A stretch of 64,000 nt of DNA from the NCBI RefSeq assembly GCF_009866655.1, contig NZ_CP047420.1, forward strand, positions 2,046,001-2,110,000. Direction: 5' to 3'. Of the stretch, positions 23,966 through 32,577 are shown piece after piece. Made by a program: the position numbers and the translations under genes. The notes under the pieces are model-generated. The model was not told where the DNA came from and made no database searches. It saw only the letters and a program-made list of their open reading frames with translations. Origin of the DNA: Rathayibacter sp. VKM Ac-2804. Its GTDB lineage: Bacteria > Actinomycetota > Actinomycetes > Actinomycetales > Microbacteriaceae. Positions within the stretch are counted from its first letter, which is position 1. Each line of letters opens with the position of its first letter.

Positions 23966-25644
23966 CCGTCGAGCAGCAGCGCCTTCACCTCGCGGCGGAG
24001 CACCTTGCCGATCATGCTGCGCGGCAGCTCGTCGACGACGACGATCCGCTTCGGCACCTTGTAGGGCGTGAGCGCCTCGCGCACGGTGCGGCGCGCCTCC
24101 TCCTGATCGAGGTGGGCGCCCGGCTCGAGGACGACCGCGGCGGCGACCTGCTCGCCGCTGCGGGCGTCCGGCAGCCCGACCACGGCGACGTCGCGGACGG
24201 CCGGCAGCCGGCGGAGCACCTCCTCGACCTCGGACGGTGAGACGTTGAAGCCGCCGGTAATGATCAGCTCCTTGATCCGGTCGACGATGGTGACGAAGCC
24301 GTCCTCGTCGATGGTGGCGATGTCTCCGGTGCGGAACCAGCCCTCGGCGGTGAACACGGCCGCGGTCTCGTCGGGCTTGCGGTGGTAGCCGCGGAACACC
24401 TGCGGACCGCGCACGACGAGCTCGCCCTGCCCGCCGGCCTCGACCTCGGTCTCCGGGTCCTCCGGATCGACGATGCGCACGTCCGTGCCGGGCAGCGGCA
24501 ATCCGACGGTGCCCGCGCGGCGCGCCGTGCTGACCGGGTTCGCCATCAGCACGGGGGAGGTCTCGGACAGCCCGTAGCCCTCGACGAGCGTGCCGCCGGT
24601 CAGCGCCTCGAACGACTCGACCAGATCCGGGTCGAGCGGCATCGCGCCCGAGATCGCGATCTCGATGCCCTGCAGCGAGACGCCCTTCTCCTTCGCGCGC
24701 AGGGCGAGCCGCTCGGCGATCGGCGGCACCGCCGGCAGGAAGGTCGCCGGGTGCTTGCGGACGACCTTGAGGACGAGGTCCGGGTCGAACTTCGGGAACA
24801 GCACGAGGCGCGCGCCCATGCTCATGGCGAAGGTCAGGCAGAGCGTGAGCCCGTAGGCGTGGAACATGGGCAGGACCGCGTAGACCACGCAGTCGCCGCG
24901 GCGCACCGTGGGCACCCAGGCGCGCGACTGCGCGGCGTTCGCCGTGAGATTGAGGTGCGTCAGCTCGGCACCCTTCGGGGCTCCCGTCGTGCCGCTGGTG
25001 TACTGGATGACGGCGAGGTCGTCCGCCGTCGGACGCGGGTGCGCCGGGTCGAGCCGTCGGCGCAGCAGCGAGTCCCACTCGATCGCGCCGTGGACCTTCC
25101 CGGTCAGGGCGGCGCGCGACTCGCGGGCCTTCCGGATCGGCAGGCGGAGCGCGGCGCGCATCGGAGCCGGCATCGCCCGCGTGAGGTCGACCGAGACGAT
25201 CGTGCCCACGCCGAGGTCCTCGGGCAGGTCCTGCACGGTCGGGACCACGCGGTCCCAGGCGATCGCGACCCGCGCGCCGTGGTCCTCGAACTGGTGCCGC
25301 AGCTCGCGCGGCGTGTAGAGCGGATTGTGCTCGACGACGACGGCGCCGAGGCGCAGCACCGCGTAGAAGGCGACGACGTGCTGCGGGCAGTTCGGCAGGA
25401 TCAGGGCGACGGGGTCGCCGGCGCGGACCCCGAGTCGCCGCAGTCCCTCCGCGGCGCGCTCCACGTCATCGGCGAGCTGGGCGTAGCTGGTCGATCGGCC
25501 GAAGAACTCGAGCGCGACCTCGTGCGGATAGCGCTCGGCCGATTCGGCGACGATGTCGACGAGCGAGCCGGTCGGGAGCTCCAGCTCCTCCGGCACTCCG
25601 TCTGCGTAGCTGCGGATCCAGGGGCGGGGCGGGTGAGTGCTCAC
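23959..25644 (-). CDS. fadD: Long-chain fatty acid--CoA ligase (ANL superfamily)
   Basis: Activates fatty acids to acyl-CoA through an acyl-adenylate. 561 residues from the chosen GTG. ATP/AMP motif YTSGTTGAPKGAELTH near residue 212, then EGYGLSETSPV, the hinge-proximal WFRTGDIATIDEDGFVTIVD, RIKELIITGGFNVSP and the C-terminal catalytic lysine region LPRSMIGKVLRRE. GTG at 25651-25653 would overlap the TAGAGT hexamer; the GTG at 25642-25644 lies 7 nt after it and fits leaderless initiation. No partner beta-oxidation genes are adjacent. Substrate chain length cannot be read. Confidence 0.9.
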   Translation of the reverse strand: MSTHPPRPWIRSYADGVPEELELPTGSLVDIVAESAERYPHEVALEFFGRSTSYAQLADDVERAAEGLRRLGVRAGDPVALILPNCPQHVVAFYAVLRLGAVVVEHNPLYTPRELRHQFEDHGARVAIAWDRVVPTVQDLPEDLGVGTIVSVDLTRAMPAPMRAALRLPIRKARESRAALTGKVHGAIEWDSLLRRRLDPAHPRPTADDLAVIQYTSGTTGAPKGAELTHLNLTANAAQSRAWVPTVRRGDCVVYAVLPMFHAYGLTLCLTFAMSMGARLVLFPKFDPDLVLKVVRKHPATFLPAVPPIAERLALRAKEKGVSLQGIEIAISGAMPLDPDLVESFEALTGGTLVEGYGLSETSPVLMANPVSTARRAGTVGLPLPGTDVRIVDPEDPETEVEAGGQGELVVRGPQVFRGYHRKPDETAAVFTAEGWFRTGDIATIDEDGFVTIVDRIKELIITGGFNVSPSEVEEVLRRLPAVRDVAVVGLPDARSGEQVAAAVVLEPGAHLDQEEARRTVREALTPYKVPKRIVVVDELPRSMIGKVLRREVKALLLDGS

Positions 25645-25651
25645 CCGCCCC

Positions 25652-25657
25652 ACTCTA
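25652..25657 (-). promoter_or_regulatory. -10 hexamer TAGAGT of the acyl-CoA ligase, leaderless type
   Basis: TAGAGT on the minus strand ends 7 nt before the GTG at 25644. No ribosome binding site. It decides the start codon used for the gene. Confidence 0.5.
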
Positions 25658-25699
25658 GGCGCAGGGCTCCGGGCGTCCGACGACTCCGGGAGACGGCGC

Positions 25700-26356
25700 T
25701 CAGGCGCCCTGGGAGACGGCGTCCTCGATGGCGACGTCGCCCGAGACGATCTCCCAGGTGCTGCCGATCGACGAGGGGTCGGCCAGCACCGCGATCACGG
25801 TCGCGGCGACGTCCTCGCGCGGGATGCTGCCCTTCTCGACGCTCTCGCCGAGCTCGATGCGGCCGGTGCCCTCGTCGTTGGTGAGGCCGCCGGGACGGAG
25901 GATCGTCCAGTCCAGGTCGGTGCCGCGCAGCGCCGTGTCGGCGTCGCGCTTGGCCTCGACGTACGCGCGCCAGCCCTCCTCGGTGTCGTCGGCGAGCGGC
26001 GCGTCGACGCCGATCGCGCTGATCTGCACGAAGCGGCGGATGCCGGCGATCGCGGCCGCCTCCTGGCTGAGCACGGAGGCGCCGAGGTCGACCGTGCGCT
26101 TGCGCTCGGGGCCGGAGTCGGGTCCGGCGCCGGCGGTGAAGACGAGGGCGTCGACGCCCTCCAGCCTCCCGGCGAAGTCCTCGGCGGTGGAGTGCTCGAG
26201 GTCGTGGACCAGCGGCTCTCCGCCGAGGCGGACGATGTCCTCCGAGTGGTCGGGGTTGCGGACGACTCCGACCGCCTCGTGTCCGGCGTCGTAGAGCAGA
26301 TGGAGGATCTGCTGGCCGACCTTGCCGTGTGCTCCGATGACGGCGACGCGTGTCAT
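25700..26356 (-). CDS. NAD(P)-binding SDR-type protein (YwnB-like)
   Basis: 218 residues. Rossmann nucleotide site VAVIGAHGKVGQQIL at residues 4-18 (GxxGxxG) and typical atypical-SDR segments ALVFTAGAG, FVQISAIGVD, YVEAKRDAD (YxxxK) and WTILRPGGLTND. This group includes flavin reductase/azoreductase-like and isoflavone-reductase-like proteins; the substrate is not known. GAGAGGACAG lies upstream of the ATG. It follows the DinB/MDMPI-like gene on the same strand after a 125-bp gap. Confidence 0.85.
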   Translation of the reverse strand: MTRVAVIGAHGKVGQQILHLLYDAGHEAVGVVRNPDHSEDIVRLGGEPLVHDLEHSTAEDFAGRLEGVDALVFTAGAGPDSGPERKRTVDLGASVLSQEAAAIAGIRRFVQISAIGVDAPLADDTEEGWRAYVEAKRDADTALRGTDLDWTILRPGGLTNDEGTGRIELGESVEKGSIPREDVAATVIAVLADPSSIGSTWEIVSGDVAIEDAVSQGA

Positions 26357-26481
26357 GGACTGTCCTCTCTTCGTCGGGGCGGTGCGCCCCGGTTCTCGTC
26401 CGCGCGGCGGGCGCGGACCTCCCCATCCTGCCGTCGGCAGCCTGGGGCCGTTCTCAGGTGCTGCAGCTCAGGTGCCGCGGC

Positions 26482-27078
26482 TCAGGCGGCGAGGCGGTCG
26501 TCGCGACCGGTGACCGCCAGCAGCCGGCTCTGCAGCGGCGCGGTCGTATCGATCGGGACCGGAGCGGCGAACAGCCCGCTCGCGCGCAGCGTCTCCTCCT
26601 GCGGCGCGAAGAGCTCCCAGACGGCGGCGACGAGGCCCTCCTCCATCGCCTCCTCGCTCCCGGTGGCGCGCGCGAGGTCCCAGGTGTGCACCGTGATGTC
26701 GGCGACCTGCTCCTGCAGCAGCTCCAGCGCGGTGACGGTGTCGCGGCCCAGGCGCAGCTCGGCCCGGGGGTCGACCTCGCGCGACACCGCGCGCAGCACA
26801 GTCGTCACCCGGGTCCACTCGCTGCGGAGGTCCGCGGCCACCGGCTCGAGGCGGATCGGCGATTCGTCGCCGCCGGAGAGCAGCGTGTGCGCCCGCTGCT
26901 GCTCGCGGACCACGTGCAGCACGAGCGCGCGGGTGTCCCACTCGGTGTCGGGGGTCGGCGCGGCCCAGTCCACCACCGCATCGAGGCGGATCTCGAACGC
27001 GGCGTGCGCGCGGGCCTGCAGGTCGAGCCAGAGGCTCAGGTCGGAGTCGGGGGAGTCGGGCTCGTGCTCGTGCGTCAT
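26482..27078 (-). CDS. DinB/MDMPI-superfamily protein (TIGR03086-like)
   Basis: 198 residues, four-helix-bundle DinB/mycothiol-dependent maleylpyruvate isomerase style. Landmarks: ALVLHVVREQQRAHTLL, the central VTALELLQEQVADITVHTWDLA (helix with the Thr-x-His-x-Trp-Asp-Leu-Ala signature) and the C-terminal EGLVAAVWELFAP. In this superfamily three histidines usually bind a metal; here only some are obvious (H in LVLHV, TVHTWD). Enzymatic activity is therefore uncertain. ATG at 27078 has GGAGAAG 3 nt upstream; longer frames are shadows. Divergent from dinB across 183 bp, in which I see no further gene. Confidence 0.75.
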   Translation of the reverse strand: MTHEHEPDSPDSDLSLWLDLQARAHAAFEIRLDAVVDWAAPTPDTEWDTRALVLHVVREQQRAHTLLSGGDESPIRLEPVAADLRSEWTRVTTVLRAVSREVDPRAELRLGRDTVTALELLQEQVADITVHTWDLARATGSEEAMEEGLVAAVWELFAPQEETLRASGLFAAPVPIDTTAPLQSRLLAVTGRDDRLAA

Positions 27079-27261
27079 GTCTTCTCCGGGAGTCGTCGGG
27101 GTGCTCGGGTCAACCTCGGCGGCGGCGCCGCCATTCCCGCCGGGAGAGGTCGTCGCCGGTGCGGGCTCGCGCCCGGCACCGGTGTCGGTGGTGCGTGCGA
27201 CCATGATCCTCGGAAGCACCGCCGTCATGGGGAGCGGTGCGCCACTCGAGCAGGGCGGAAC

Positions 27262-28542
27262 GTGAGCAAGCAGGACGGCACGGGGCGGCAGGTCACGACC
27301 GAGCCCTTCGACGACCCGCGCGCGAGCATCCTGCACGTCGACATGGACGCGTTCTTCGCCTCCGTCGAGCTGCTCGAGCACCCGGAGCTGCGCGGCAAGC
27401 CGGTCGTCGTCGGGCACATCGGCTCGCGCTCGGTGGTGACGGCCGCGACCTACGAGGCACGCAAGTACGGCATCAACTCGGCGATGCCGATGGCCGTGGC
27501 GCTCCGCCGCTGCCCGCACGCGATCATCCTCGAGCCGCACATGGACCGCTACCGCGAGGCCTCGCGCCGGGTGATGGCGATCTTCGACTCCTTCACCCCG
27601 CTCGTCGAGCGGCTCAGCATCGACGAGGCCTTCCTCGATGTCGCCGGTGCCCGGCGGATCTCCGGCTCGCCCTGGGCCATCGGCACCGAGATCCGCCGGC
27701 GCGTGCACGCCGAGCTCGGTCTCACCTGCTCCGTCGGCATCGCCAGCACCAAGTTCGTCGCGAAGCTCGCCTCCGGCCGCTCCAAGCCCGACGGCCTGCT
27801 CGTCGTGCCGTCCGACGGCGTGCAGGCGTTCCTCGACCCGCTGCCGGTGAGCGCCCTCTGGGGCGTCGGGGCGAGCACCGAGGAGGCGCTGGTGCGGCGG
27901 GGCCTGCGCACCGTGGCCGATGTCGCGACCACTCCGCTCGCCTCCCTCGTCTCGGCGCTCGGCGAGGCCACCGGGCGCCGCCTGCACGCCCTGTCCAACG
28001 GCGTCGATCCGCGCCCGGTCGACACCCGGCAGATCGAGAAGAGCGCCGGCCACGAGATCACCTTCGCGGACGACGTCGCCGACCCGGAGCTCGTCCGCCG
28101 CGAGCTGCTGCGCCTGTGCGACAAGGTCGCCGTGCGGATGCGCCGCTCCGGCGTCCGCTGCCGCACCGTGGCCGTCAAGGTCCGCTTCGGCGACTTCAGC
28201 ACGCTGACCCGCTCGCGCACCCTCCCCGAGGCGACCGACGTGGCGCGGGTGCTCTACGACGCGTCCTCGGCACTGCTGGAGGCGGCGAACCCGCTGCGCC
28301 GGCCGGTCCGGCTGATCGGCGTCCGCGGCGAGCAGCTCGTCGAGGGCGATGACGTCGCGTTCTCGCTCTGGAGCGACTCCGACGACTGGCGCGACGCCGA
28401 GCTCGCGGTCGACGGCGTCTCCGCCCGCTTCGGCACCGGCGCCGTGCGGCCGGCGTCGCTGCTCTCGCGTTCCGCCCCGGAGTCGGCCAAGGGCATCGAC
28501 ATCAGCGACACCCTCGCTACGCGGAACCGATCGTCAGACTGA
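27262..28542 (+). CDS. dinB: DNA polymerase IV (Y-family)
   Basis: Error-prone translesion polymerase, 426 residues. Palm motifs ILHVDMDAFFASVE (first catalytic Asp near residue 26) and RLSIDEAFLDV (SIDEAF, catalytic Asp-Glu). CSVGIASTKFVAKLASGRSKP and the little-finger domain follow. The C-terminus ends ISDTLATRNRSSD without an obvious beta-clamp QLxLF pentapeptide. GTG start has GGGCGGAA 3-10 nt upstream. Its last 26 nt overlap the 3' end of the convergent endonuclease/phosphatase gene. No LexA-type site was recognised in the upstream gap. Confidence 0.93.
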   Translation: MSKQDGTGRQVTTEPFDDPRASILHVDMDAFFASVELLEHPELRGKPVVVGHIGSRSVVTAATYEARKYGINSAMPMAVALRRCPHAIILEPHMDRYREASRRVMAIFDSFTPLVERLSIDEAFLDVAGARRISGSPWAIGTEIRRRVHAELGLTCSVGIASTKFVAKLASGRSKPDGLLVVPSDGVQAFLDPLPVSALWGVGASTEEALVRRGLRTVADVATTPLASLVSALGEATGRRLHALSNGVDPRPVDTRQIEKSAGHEITFADDVADPELVRRELLRLCDKVAVRMRRSGVRCRTVAVKVRFGDFSTLTRSRTLPEATDVARVLYDASSALLEAANPLRRPVRLIGVRGEQLVEGDDVAFSLWSDSDDWRDAELAVDGVSARFGTGAVRPASLLSRSAPESAKGIDISDTLATRNRSSD

Positions 28543-29440
28543 TCGGCCGGTGGTCCGAGCCGTTCCGCGGCAGGACCTCGAGGGTCGCGGCGGGCACGCC
28601 GTCGGCCAGCGCGTGATCGAGGGAGACCAGCGGGAGCAGCGCCGGCCAGGTCGCCGGGAAGCCGATGCCGGACGTGCGGACCAGGCGGGCCTCGTTCAGC
28701 ACGGGCGCCAGCAGGTGGTCGTCCGTCGCGGTGTTGAAGTCGCCGACGACGAGCCGGCGCGCTGAGCCGTCGTCCGCGAGGGCGGAGGCGAGCCCGCCCA
28801 GCATCGTGTCGCGCTCGGCGTGATCGCCGAGGCGGAACGAGGCGAGGTGCACCACGAAGAGGCGCGTCGCCCCGAGTGGCGTGTCCACGTCCACGGCGAG
28901 AGCACGATTCCAGTCGAGGCCCAGATCGAGCGGCTCGCCGTTCGAGAGCTGGGTGCGGCTCCACAGCCCGACGGTGCCGACCACGTAGGAGTGCGGGTAC
29001 TCGTCGGAGAGCTCGGCGTCGACCGCCTCCCGCGCGTCGCCGTCGAGCTCCTGGAAGGCGAGCACGTCGGGCTCCCGGCTCGCCAGCTCGGCGGCGAGGG
29101 CGCCGGCGTCGTCGCGGGTGCCGAGATTCTGGCTGACGACGGTGAAGGAGCCCGAGCGGACGGCGGGAGCGGGCAGCGCCACGGGGAGCACGAGCACGCC
29201 GTAGACCGTCACCAGCACGGTGACCGCGGCTCCGGCACCCCTCGAGCGCAGGGCGATCGCGGCCGAGAGGAGGAGCAGCACGGCCAGGCCGGACCAGGGG
29301 ATCGCCGTCTCGACGACCGACAGCCAGCCCGCGGCGTCCCAGAGTCCGCGGTGGAAGGCGAGGAACGCCGCCAGCAGCAGACTCGCGACCGCGACGGACG
29401 CGGCGCGTCCTGGTCGGCGGCGGCGCGGGCGGGACGGCAT
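28517..29440 (-). CDS. Membrane-anchored endonuclease/exonuclease/phosphatase family protein
   Basis: 307 residues. Three hydrophobic segments in the first 95 residues (VAVASLLLAAFLAFHRG, SGLAVLLLLSAAIAL, AAVTVLVTVYGVLVLPVAL) would place the catalytic domain outside the membrane. The domain has the EEP motifs SFTVVSQNLG, DVLAFQELDG (metal Glu), RLVVGDFNTATDD and the final NGSDHRPISL (catalytic His). Could be a secreted nuclease or phosphodiesterase of the type found near many actinobacterial membranes; substrate unknown. Its stop lies inside the end of dinB on the other strand. Confidence 0.87.
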   Translation of the reverse strand: MPSRPRRRRPGRAASVAVASLLLAAFLAFHRGLWDAAGWLSVVETAIPWSGLAVLLLLSAAIALRSRGAGAAVTVLVTVYGVLVLPVALPAPAVRSGSFTVVSQNLGTRDDAGALAAELASREPDVLAFQELDGDAREAVDAELSDEYPHSYVVGTVGLWSRTQLSNGEPLDLGLDWNRALAVDVDTPLGATRLFVVHLASFRLGDHAERDTMLGGLASALADDGSARRLVVGDFNTATDDHLLAPVLNEARLVRTSGIGFPATWPALLPLVSLDHALADGVPAATLEVLPRNGSDHRPISLTIGSA

Positions 29441-29529
29441 CCGACGATCATCGCAGCAGACCTCCGGGAGGAGGTGGGGGAGTCCTGTGCGCGCCGGTGC
29501 GCCGCTTGTCGCCCGTTCGGCCCGCGGAG

Positions 29530-29535
29530 TAGCGT
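29530..29535 (+). promoter_or_regulatory. -10 hexamer TAGCGT of the GerW-like gene, leaderless type
   Basis: TAGCGT ends exactly 6 nt before the ATG at 29542. No ribosome binding site is present. Confidence 0.55.
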
Positions 29536-29541
29536 CGGGCC

Positions 29542-29871
29542 ATGCTCAACATCGCTGTCTCCCTGGCCGACAAAGTGACCTCCGCGGGTGCCGCGACGAG
29601 CTACGGAGACCCGATCGAGGTCGACGGCGTCTCGCTCGTCCCCGTCTCGCTCCGCTGGTTCGGCTTCGGCGGCGGCAGCGGCTCCGAGGACGGCCAGGAG
29701 GGCGGCGGAGGAGGCGGCGGCGGCGCCGTGGTCCCGATCGGCGCCTACATCAAGGACGACCTCGGCCTGCGCTTCCAGCCGAACATCGTCTCGGTCCTCG
29801 CCGTCGGCGTCCCGCTCGTGTGGGTCTCCGGCAAGGCGCTCGCGCGGATCATCCGCGCGCTCAAGAAGTAG
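29542..29871 (+). CDS. GerW/YtfJ-family sporulation-like protein
   Basis: 109 residues. The core pattern of the GerW family is present: ADKVTSAGAATSYGDPIEVDG, VSLVPVSLRWFGFGGGSG, a glycine-rich stretch (GQEGGGGGGGGAVVPIGAYI) and a C-terminal hydrophobic segment (VSVLAVGVPLVWVSG). In Bacillus, YtfJ/GerW acts in spore germination. This host lineage does not sporulate, so the family name does not transfer the role. Predicted leaderless. Convergent with the DUF3592-like gene, 16 bp apart. Confidence 0.8.
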   Translation: MLNIAVSLADKVTSAGAATSYGDPIEVDGVSLVPVSLRWFGFGGGSGSEDGQEGGGGGGGGAVVPIGAYIKDDLGLRFQPNIVSVLAVGVPLVWVSGKALARIIRALKK

Positions 29872-29887
29872 CGGATCCGGCGCGGCC

Positions 29888-30268
29888 TCAGCGCTGGGGC
29901 CGCGCCGTGAACCAGGTCTTCTTCGTCCGGCCGAAGCCGACGAGCAGCCGCTCGGCGTCGTTCGGACGGCGCGGGTCGTAGATCACCGCGACCGGCTCGC
30001 CCGCCATCCAGGCGTCGCCGCGCTTCCACGGAGTCTTGACCGCGTGCCGCTCCTCGCCGTCGACGAGACGGTAGGCGACCAGCAGTCGCCCCAGATCCCG
30101 GGCCGCCGAGGCGTCGCCTCTGCTCGGGTCGTGGGCGACCACGCGACCGGGCACCCGGGTGCCGTAGCTGAGCAGCTCGCGGCGGATCCGGAACCGGCGC
30201 CGCCAGAGCAGCACCTGCAGGAGCACCACGAGGACCGCGGCGAGGACGAGCACCACCGACCACGACAT
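29888..30268 (-). CDS. DUF3592-like membrane protein
   Basis: 126 residues from ATG 30268 (MSWSVVLVLAAVLVVLLQVL). One N-terminal membrane helix is followed by a basic RRRFRIRRELLSYGTRVPG segment. A soluble beta-rich part follows with YRLVDGEERHAVKTPW and AVIYDPRRPNDAERL, the latter typical of DUF3592 proteins (VxYDPxxPxxAxL). Function unknown. The longer frame beginning at 30397 would read through the TPP riboswitch on the other strand and is rejected. The divergent gap holds that riboswitch's promoter. Confidence 0.7.
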   Translation of the reverse strand: MSWSVVLVLAAVLVVLLQVLLWRRRFRIRRELLSYGTRVPGRVVAHDPSRGDASAARDLGRLLVAYRLVDGEERHAVKTPWKRGDAWMAGEPVAVIYDPRRPNDAERLLVGFGRTKKTWFTARPQR

Positions 30269-30274
30269 GCTGTC

Positions 30275-30280
30275 TATGAT
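30275..30280 (+). promoter_or_regulatory. -10 hexamer TATGAT ahead of the TPP riboswitch
   Basis: TATGAT is the most consensus-like -10 in the window. It places the transcript start near 30287, just before the aptamer. A clear TTGACA-type -35 is not visible. Confidence 0.6.
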
Positions 30281-30289
30281 TGCTGACGA

Positions 30290-30376
30290 ACACGGGAGTC
30301 CGGTGCACCGGGCTGAGAGGAAGGCAGCAGCCTTCGACCGTCGAACCTGATCTGGGTCATGCCAGCGAAGGAACGT
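30290..30376 (+). ncRNA. TPP (THI-box) riboswitch
   Basis: Conserved aptamer elements are in order: ACGGGAGTCCGG, CACCGGGCTGAGAGG (P2/P3 region with CTGAGA), a GGC-AGC-AGCC variable stem, then GAACCTGATCTGGGTCATGC and CCAGCGAAGGAACG. Thiamine pyrophosphate binding lowers expression of genes downstream, here the ykoE start 58 nt later. The expression platform is not obvious. With no U-rich terminator in view, control by translation initiation is more likely. Confidence 0.95.
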
Positions 30377-30433
30377 TTCGATCTCCTCTTCTTCCACCCG
30401 TGCCCCGTTTCGCTTCCACGAAAGGGCACGTCA

Positions 30434-31126
30434 GTGCAGAACAAAGCAGCGCAGAACACAGCAGCGCAGAACACCGCGGCGCAGAGCACCACCGGTACCG
30501 GACGGACCTCCTCCGGCGGCCGTCCCCGCGATCTCCGCTGGCGGGTCGTCGACATCGTCGTGGCGAGCGTCGTCGCCGTGGCCGCGGGCATCGTCTTCTG
30601 GGCGTGGGGACTCGCGACCAATGTCCTCGGCGTCGCCTTCGAGTTCCTCCCCGGTCTCGGCGGCCTCCTCGGCGGCGGCTGGCTCTTCGCCGGCGTGCTC
30701 GGCGGCCTCATCATCCGCAAGCCCGGTGCGGCGCTCTACACCGAGCTCCTCGCCGCGGTCGTCTCCGCCCTGATCGGCACCCAGTGGGGCTTCGCCGTCC
30801 TGCTCTCCGGACTCGTCCAGGGCCTGGGCGCCGAGATCGTGCTCGCCCTCTTCCTCTACCGCAGCGGTCGCCCGCTCGTCGCGATGCTGGCCGGGGCCGG
30901 TGCCGGTCTCGCCCTCGCCGTCAACGACCTGCTGGTCTACTACCCCGCCGTCGACGACCTGTTCCGCACGGTCTACGTCGTGTCGTCCCTCGTGTCGGGC
31001 GCGGTGCTGGCCGGGCTCCTGCCCTGGTTCGCGGTGCGCGGGCTCGCCGCCTCCGGAGCGCTGGACCGCTTCGTCTCGGGCCGGGAGGGCCGCGTGGTCG
31101 AGGGGGCGGGCGCGAGCGCTCGATGA
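30434..31126 (+). CDS. ykoE: ECF transporter S component for thiamine or its pyrimidine precursor (YkoE)
   Basis: 230 residues. A polar, Gln/Ala-repeat N-terminus (NKAAQNTAAQNTAAQ) precedes about five membrane segments, including DIVVASVVAVAAGIVFWAWG and LGGLLGGGWLFAGVLGGLI. YkoE proteins bind the hydroxymethylpyrimidine moiety or thiamine and sit in the membrane with the T and A components. The TPP riboswitch upstream strongly supports the substrate class. GTG start chosen since AAAGGG lies about 8 nt before it; an ATG at 30359 lies inside the aptamer. ATGA overlap with ykoD. Confidence 0.9.
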   Translation: MQNKAAQNTAAQNTAAQSTTGTGRTSSGGRPRDLRWRVVDIVVASVVAVAAGIVFWAWGLATNVLGVAFEFLPGLGGLLGGGWLFAGVLGGLIIRKPGAALYTELLAAVVSALIGTQWGFAVLLSGLVQGLGAEIVLALFLYRSGRPLVAMLAGAGAGLALAVNDLLVYYPAVDDLFRTVYVVSSLVSGAVLAGLLPWFAVRGLAASGALDRFVSGREGRVVEGAGASAR

Positions 31127-32577
31127 GCGGTGCGTCGATCCGGGCCCAGGGCTGGAGCTGGCGGCACGCGGGCCGGTCGAGCGCGGCCGTCACGGGGCTC
31201 GATCTCGACGTGCGGCCGGGGGAGCGCGTCCTTCTCCTCGGCCCGTCCGGCGCGGGCAAGAGCACGCTGCTGCACGCGCTGGCCGGTGTCCTCGGCGGCG
31301 AGGAGGACGGCGCCGACGAGGGCGAGCTGAGCATCGACGGCGGGTCGCCGGGCGAGCGCCGCGGCGTCGCCGGTCTCGTGCTCCAGGACCCCGACACCCA
31401 GGCCGTGCTCGCGCGGGTCGGGGACGACGTCGGCTTCGCCTGCGAGAACCTCGGCGTTCCGCGCGCGGAGATCCCGGCCCGGGTCCGGCGCGCGCTCGAC
31501 GACGTCGGTCTCGACGTCGCTCTCGGCCGGTCGACCTCCGCGCTGTCCGGCGGCCAGAAGCAGCGGCTCGCCCTCGCCTGCGTCCTCGCGATGCAGCCTC
31601 GGCTCCTGCTGCTCGACGAGCCGACCGCGAACCTCGACCCCCGCGGCGTCCAGGAGGTCCGCTCGGCGGTCGAGCGGACCACGGCGCGCACCGGCGCCAC
31701 CCTGATCGTCGTCGAGCACCGCGTCGACGTCTGGATCGACCTGGTCGACCGGATCGTCGTGCTCGGCGCCGACGGCACCGTCGTGGCCGACGGCGAACCG
31801 CGTCCGGTGATCGAGCGCGCCCGCGGCGTCCTCGAGGCCGCGGGAGTCTGGCTCCCGGGCGAGCACCCCGAGCGGCGCGTCGAGGCGACCGGACCGGCGC
31901 CGATCGCCCTGAGCGCGACGGCGCTCGGTCTCGCCCGACCGGTCTTCGGGCGCCGCACCCCGCCCCTGATCGCCGAAGGCCTCGACCTCTCTCTCGCTGC
32001 CGGCCGGGTGACCGCCGTCCTCGGTCCGAACGGCGCCGGCAAGTCGACGCTCGCGCTGACGCTGGCCGGCCTGCTCCCGCCGGCCCGGGGCGAGATCGTC
32101 GCGTCGCCGACGGTGCGCGACGGAGCCTCTCCGCACCCGCACCGCTGGAGCTCGCGGCAGCTCAGCGACCGGGTCGCCATGGTCTTCCAGGAGCCGGAGC
32201 ACCAGTTCCTCACGGCGCGGGTGCGCCAGGAGCTGCACCTCGGCGTCCGCGACGAGGCGGAGCGGCGCCGCGCCGACGAGCTGCTCGAGCGGCTCGGACT
32301 CGCGCACCTCGCCGACGCGAACCCCTTCACCCTCTCCGGCGGCGAGAAGCGGCGGCTCACCGTCGCCTCGGCGCTGGTCCGGCGCCCCGCCGTCGTCGTG
32401 CTCGACGAGCCGACCTTCGGCCAGGACCGGCGGACCTGGGACGTGGTCGTCGACCTCCTCGCCGAGCTGCGCGCGGACGGACGCGCCGTGCTCGCCGTCA
32501 CGCACGACGAGCACCTGGTGACGGCCCTCGCCGACGCCGTGGTCCGCCTCGGCGAGCCGACGGTGGTGCCCGGATGA
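31123..32577 (+). CDS. ykoD: ECF transporter ATPase with two ABC domains (YkoD)
   Basis: 484 residues: two fused nucleotide-binding domains, each with Walker A (GPSGAGKST near 40, GPNGAGKST near 300), Q-loop (VLQDPDTQAV; VFQEPEHQF), ABC signature (LSGGQKQRLAL; LSGGEKRRLTV) and Walker B (LLLLDEPTANLD; VVVLDEPTFGQD). The Q-loop histidine/glutamine pattern is typical of ECF CbiO/EcfA. Powers uptake with YkoE and YkoC. Start overlaps ykoE (ATGA) and the end overlaps ykoC (ATGA). Confidence 0.95.
   Translation: MSGASIRAQGWSWRHAGRSSAAVTGLDLDVRPGERVLLLGPSGAGKSTLLHALAGVLGGEEDGADEGELSIDGGSPGERRGVAGLVLQDPDTQAVLARVGDDVGFACENLGVPRAEIPARVRRALDDVGLDVALGRSTSALSGGQKQRLALACVLAMQPRLLLLDEPTANLDPRGVQEVRSAVERTTARTGATLIVVEHRVDVWIDLVDRIVVLGADGTVVADGEPRPVIERARGVLEAAGVWLPGEHPERRVEATGPAPIALSATALGLARPVFGRRTPPLIAEGLDLSLAAGRVTAVLGPNGAGKSTLALTLAGLLPPARGEIVASPTVRDGASPHPHRWSSRQLSDRVAMVFQEPEHQFLTARVRQELHLGVRDEAERRRADELLERLGLAHLADANPFTLSGGEKRRLTVASALVRRPAVVVLDEPTFGQDRRTWDVVVDLLAELRADGRAVLAVTHDEHLVTALADAVVRLGEPTVVPG

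Noticed and set aside
30359..30433. ATG at 30359 as ykoE start
   Set aside because: It lies inside the TPP aptamer; the GTG at 30434 follows the riboswitch and has its own AAAGGG.
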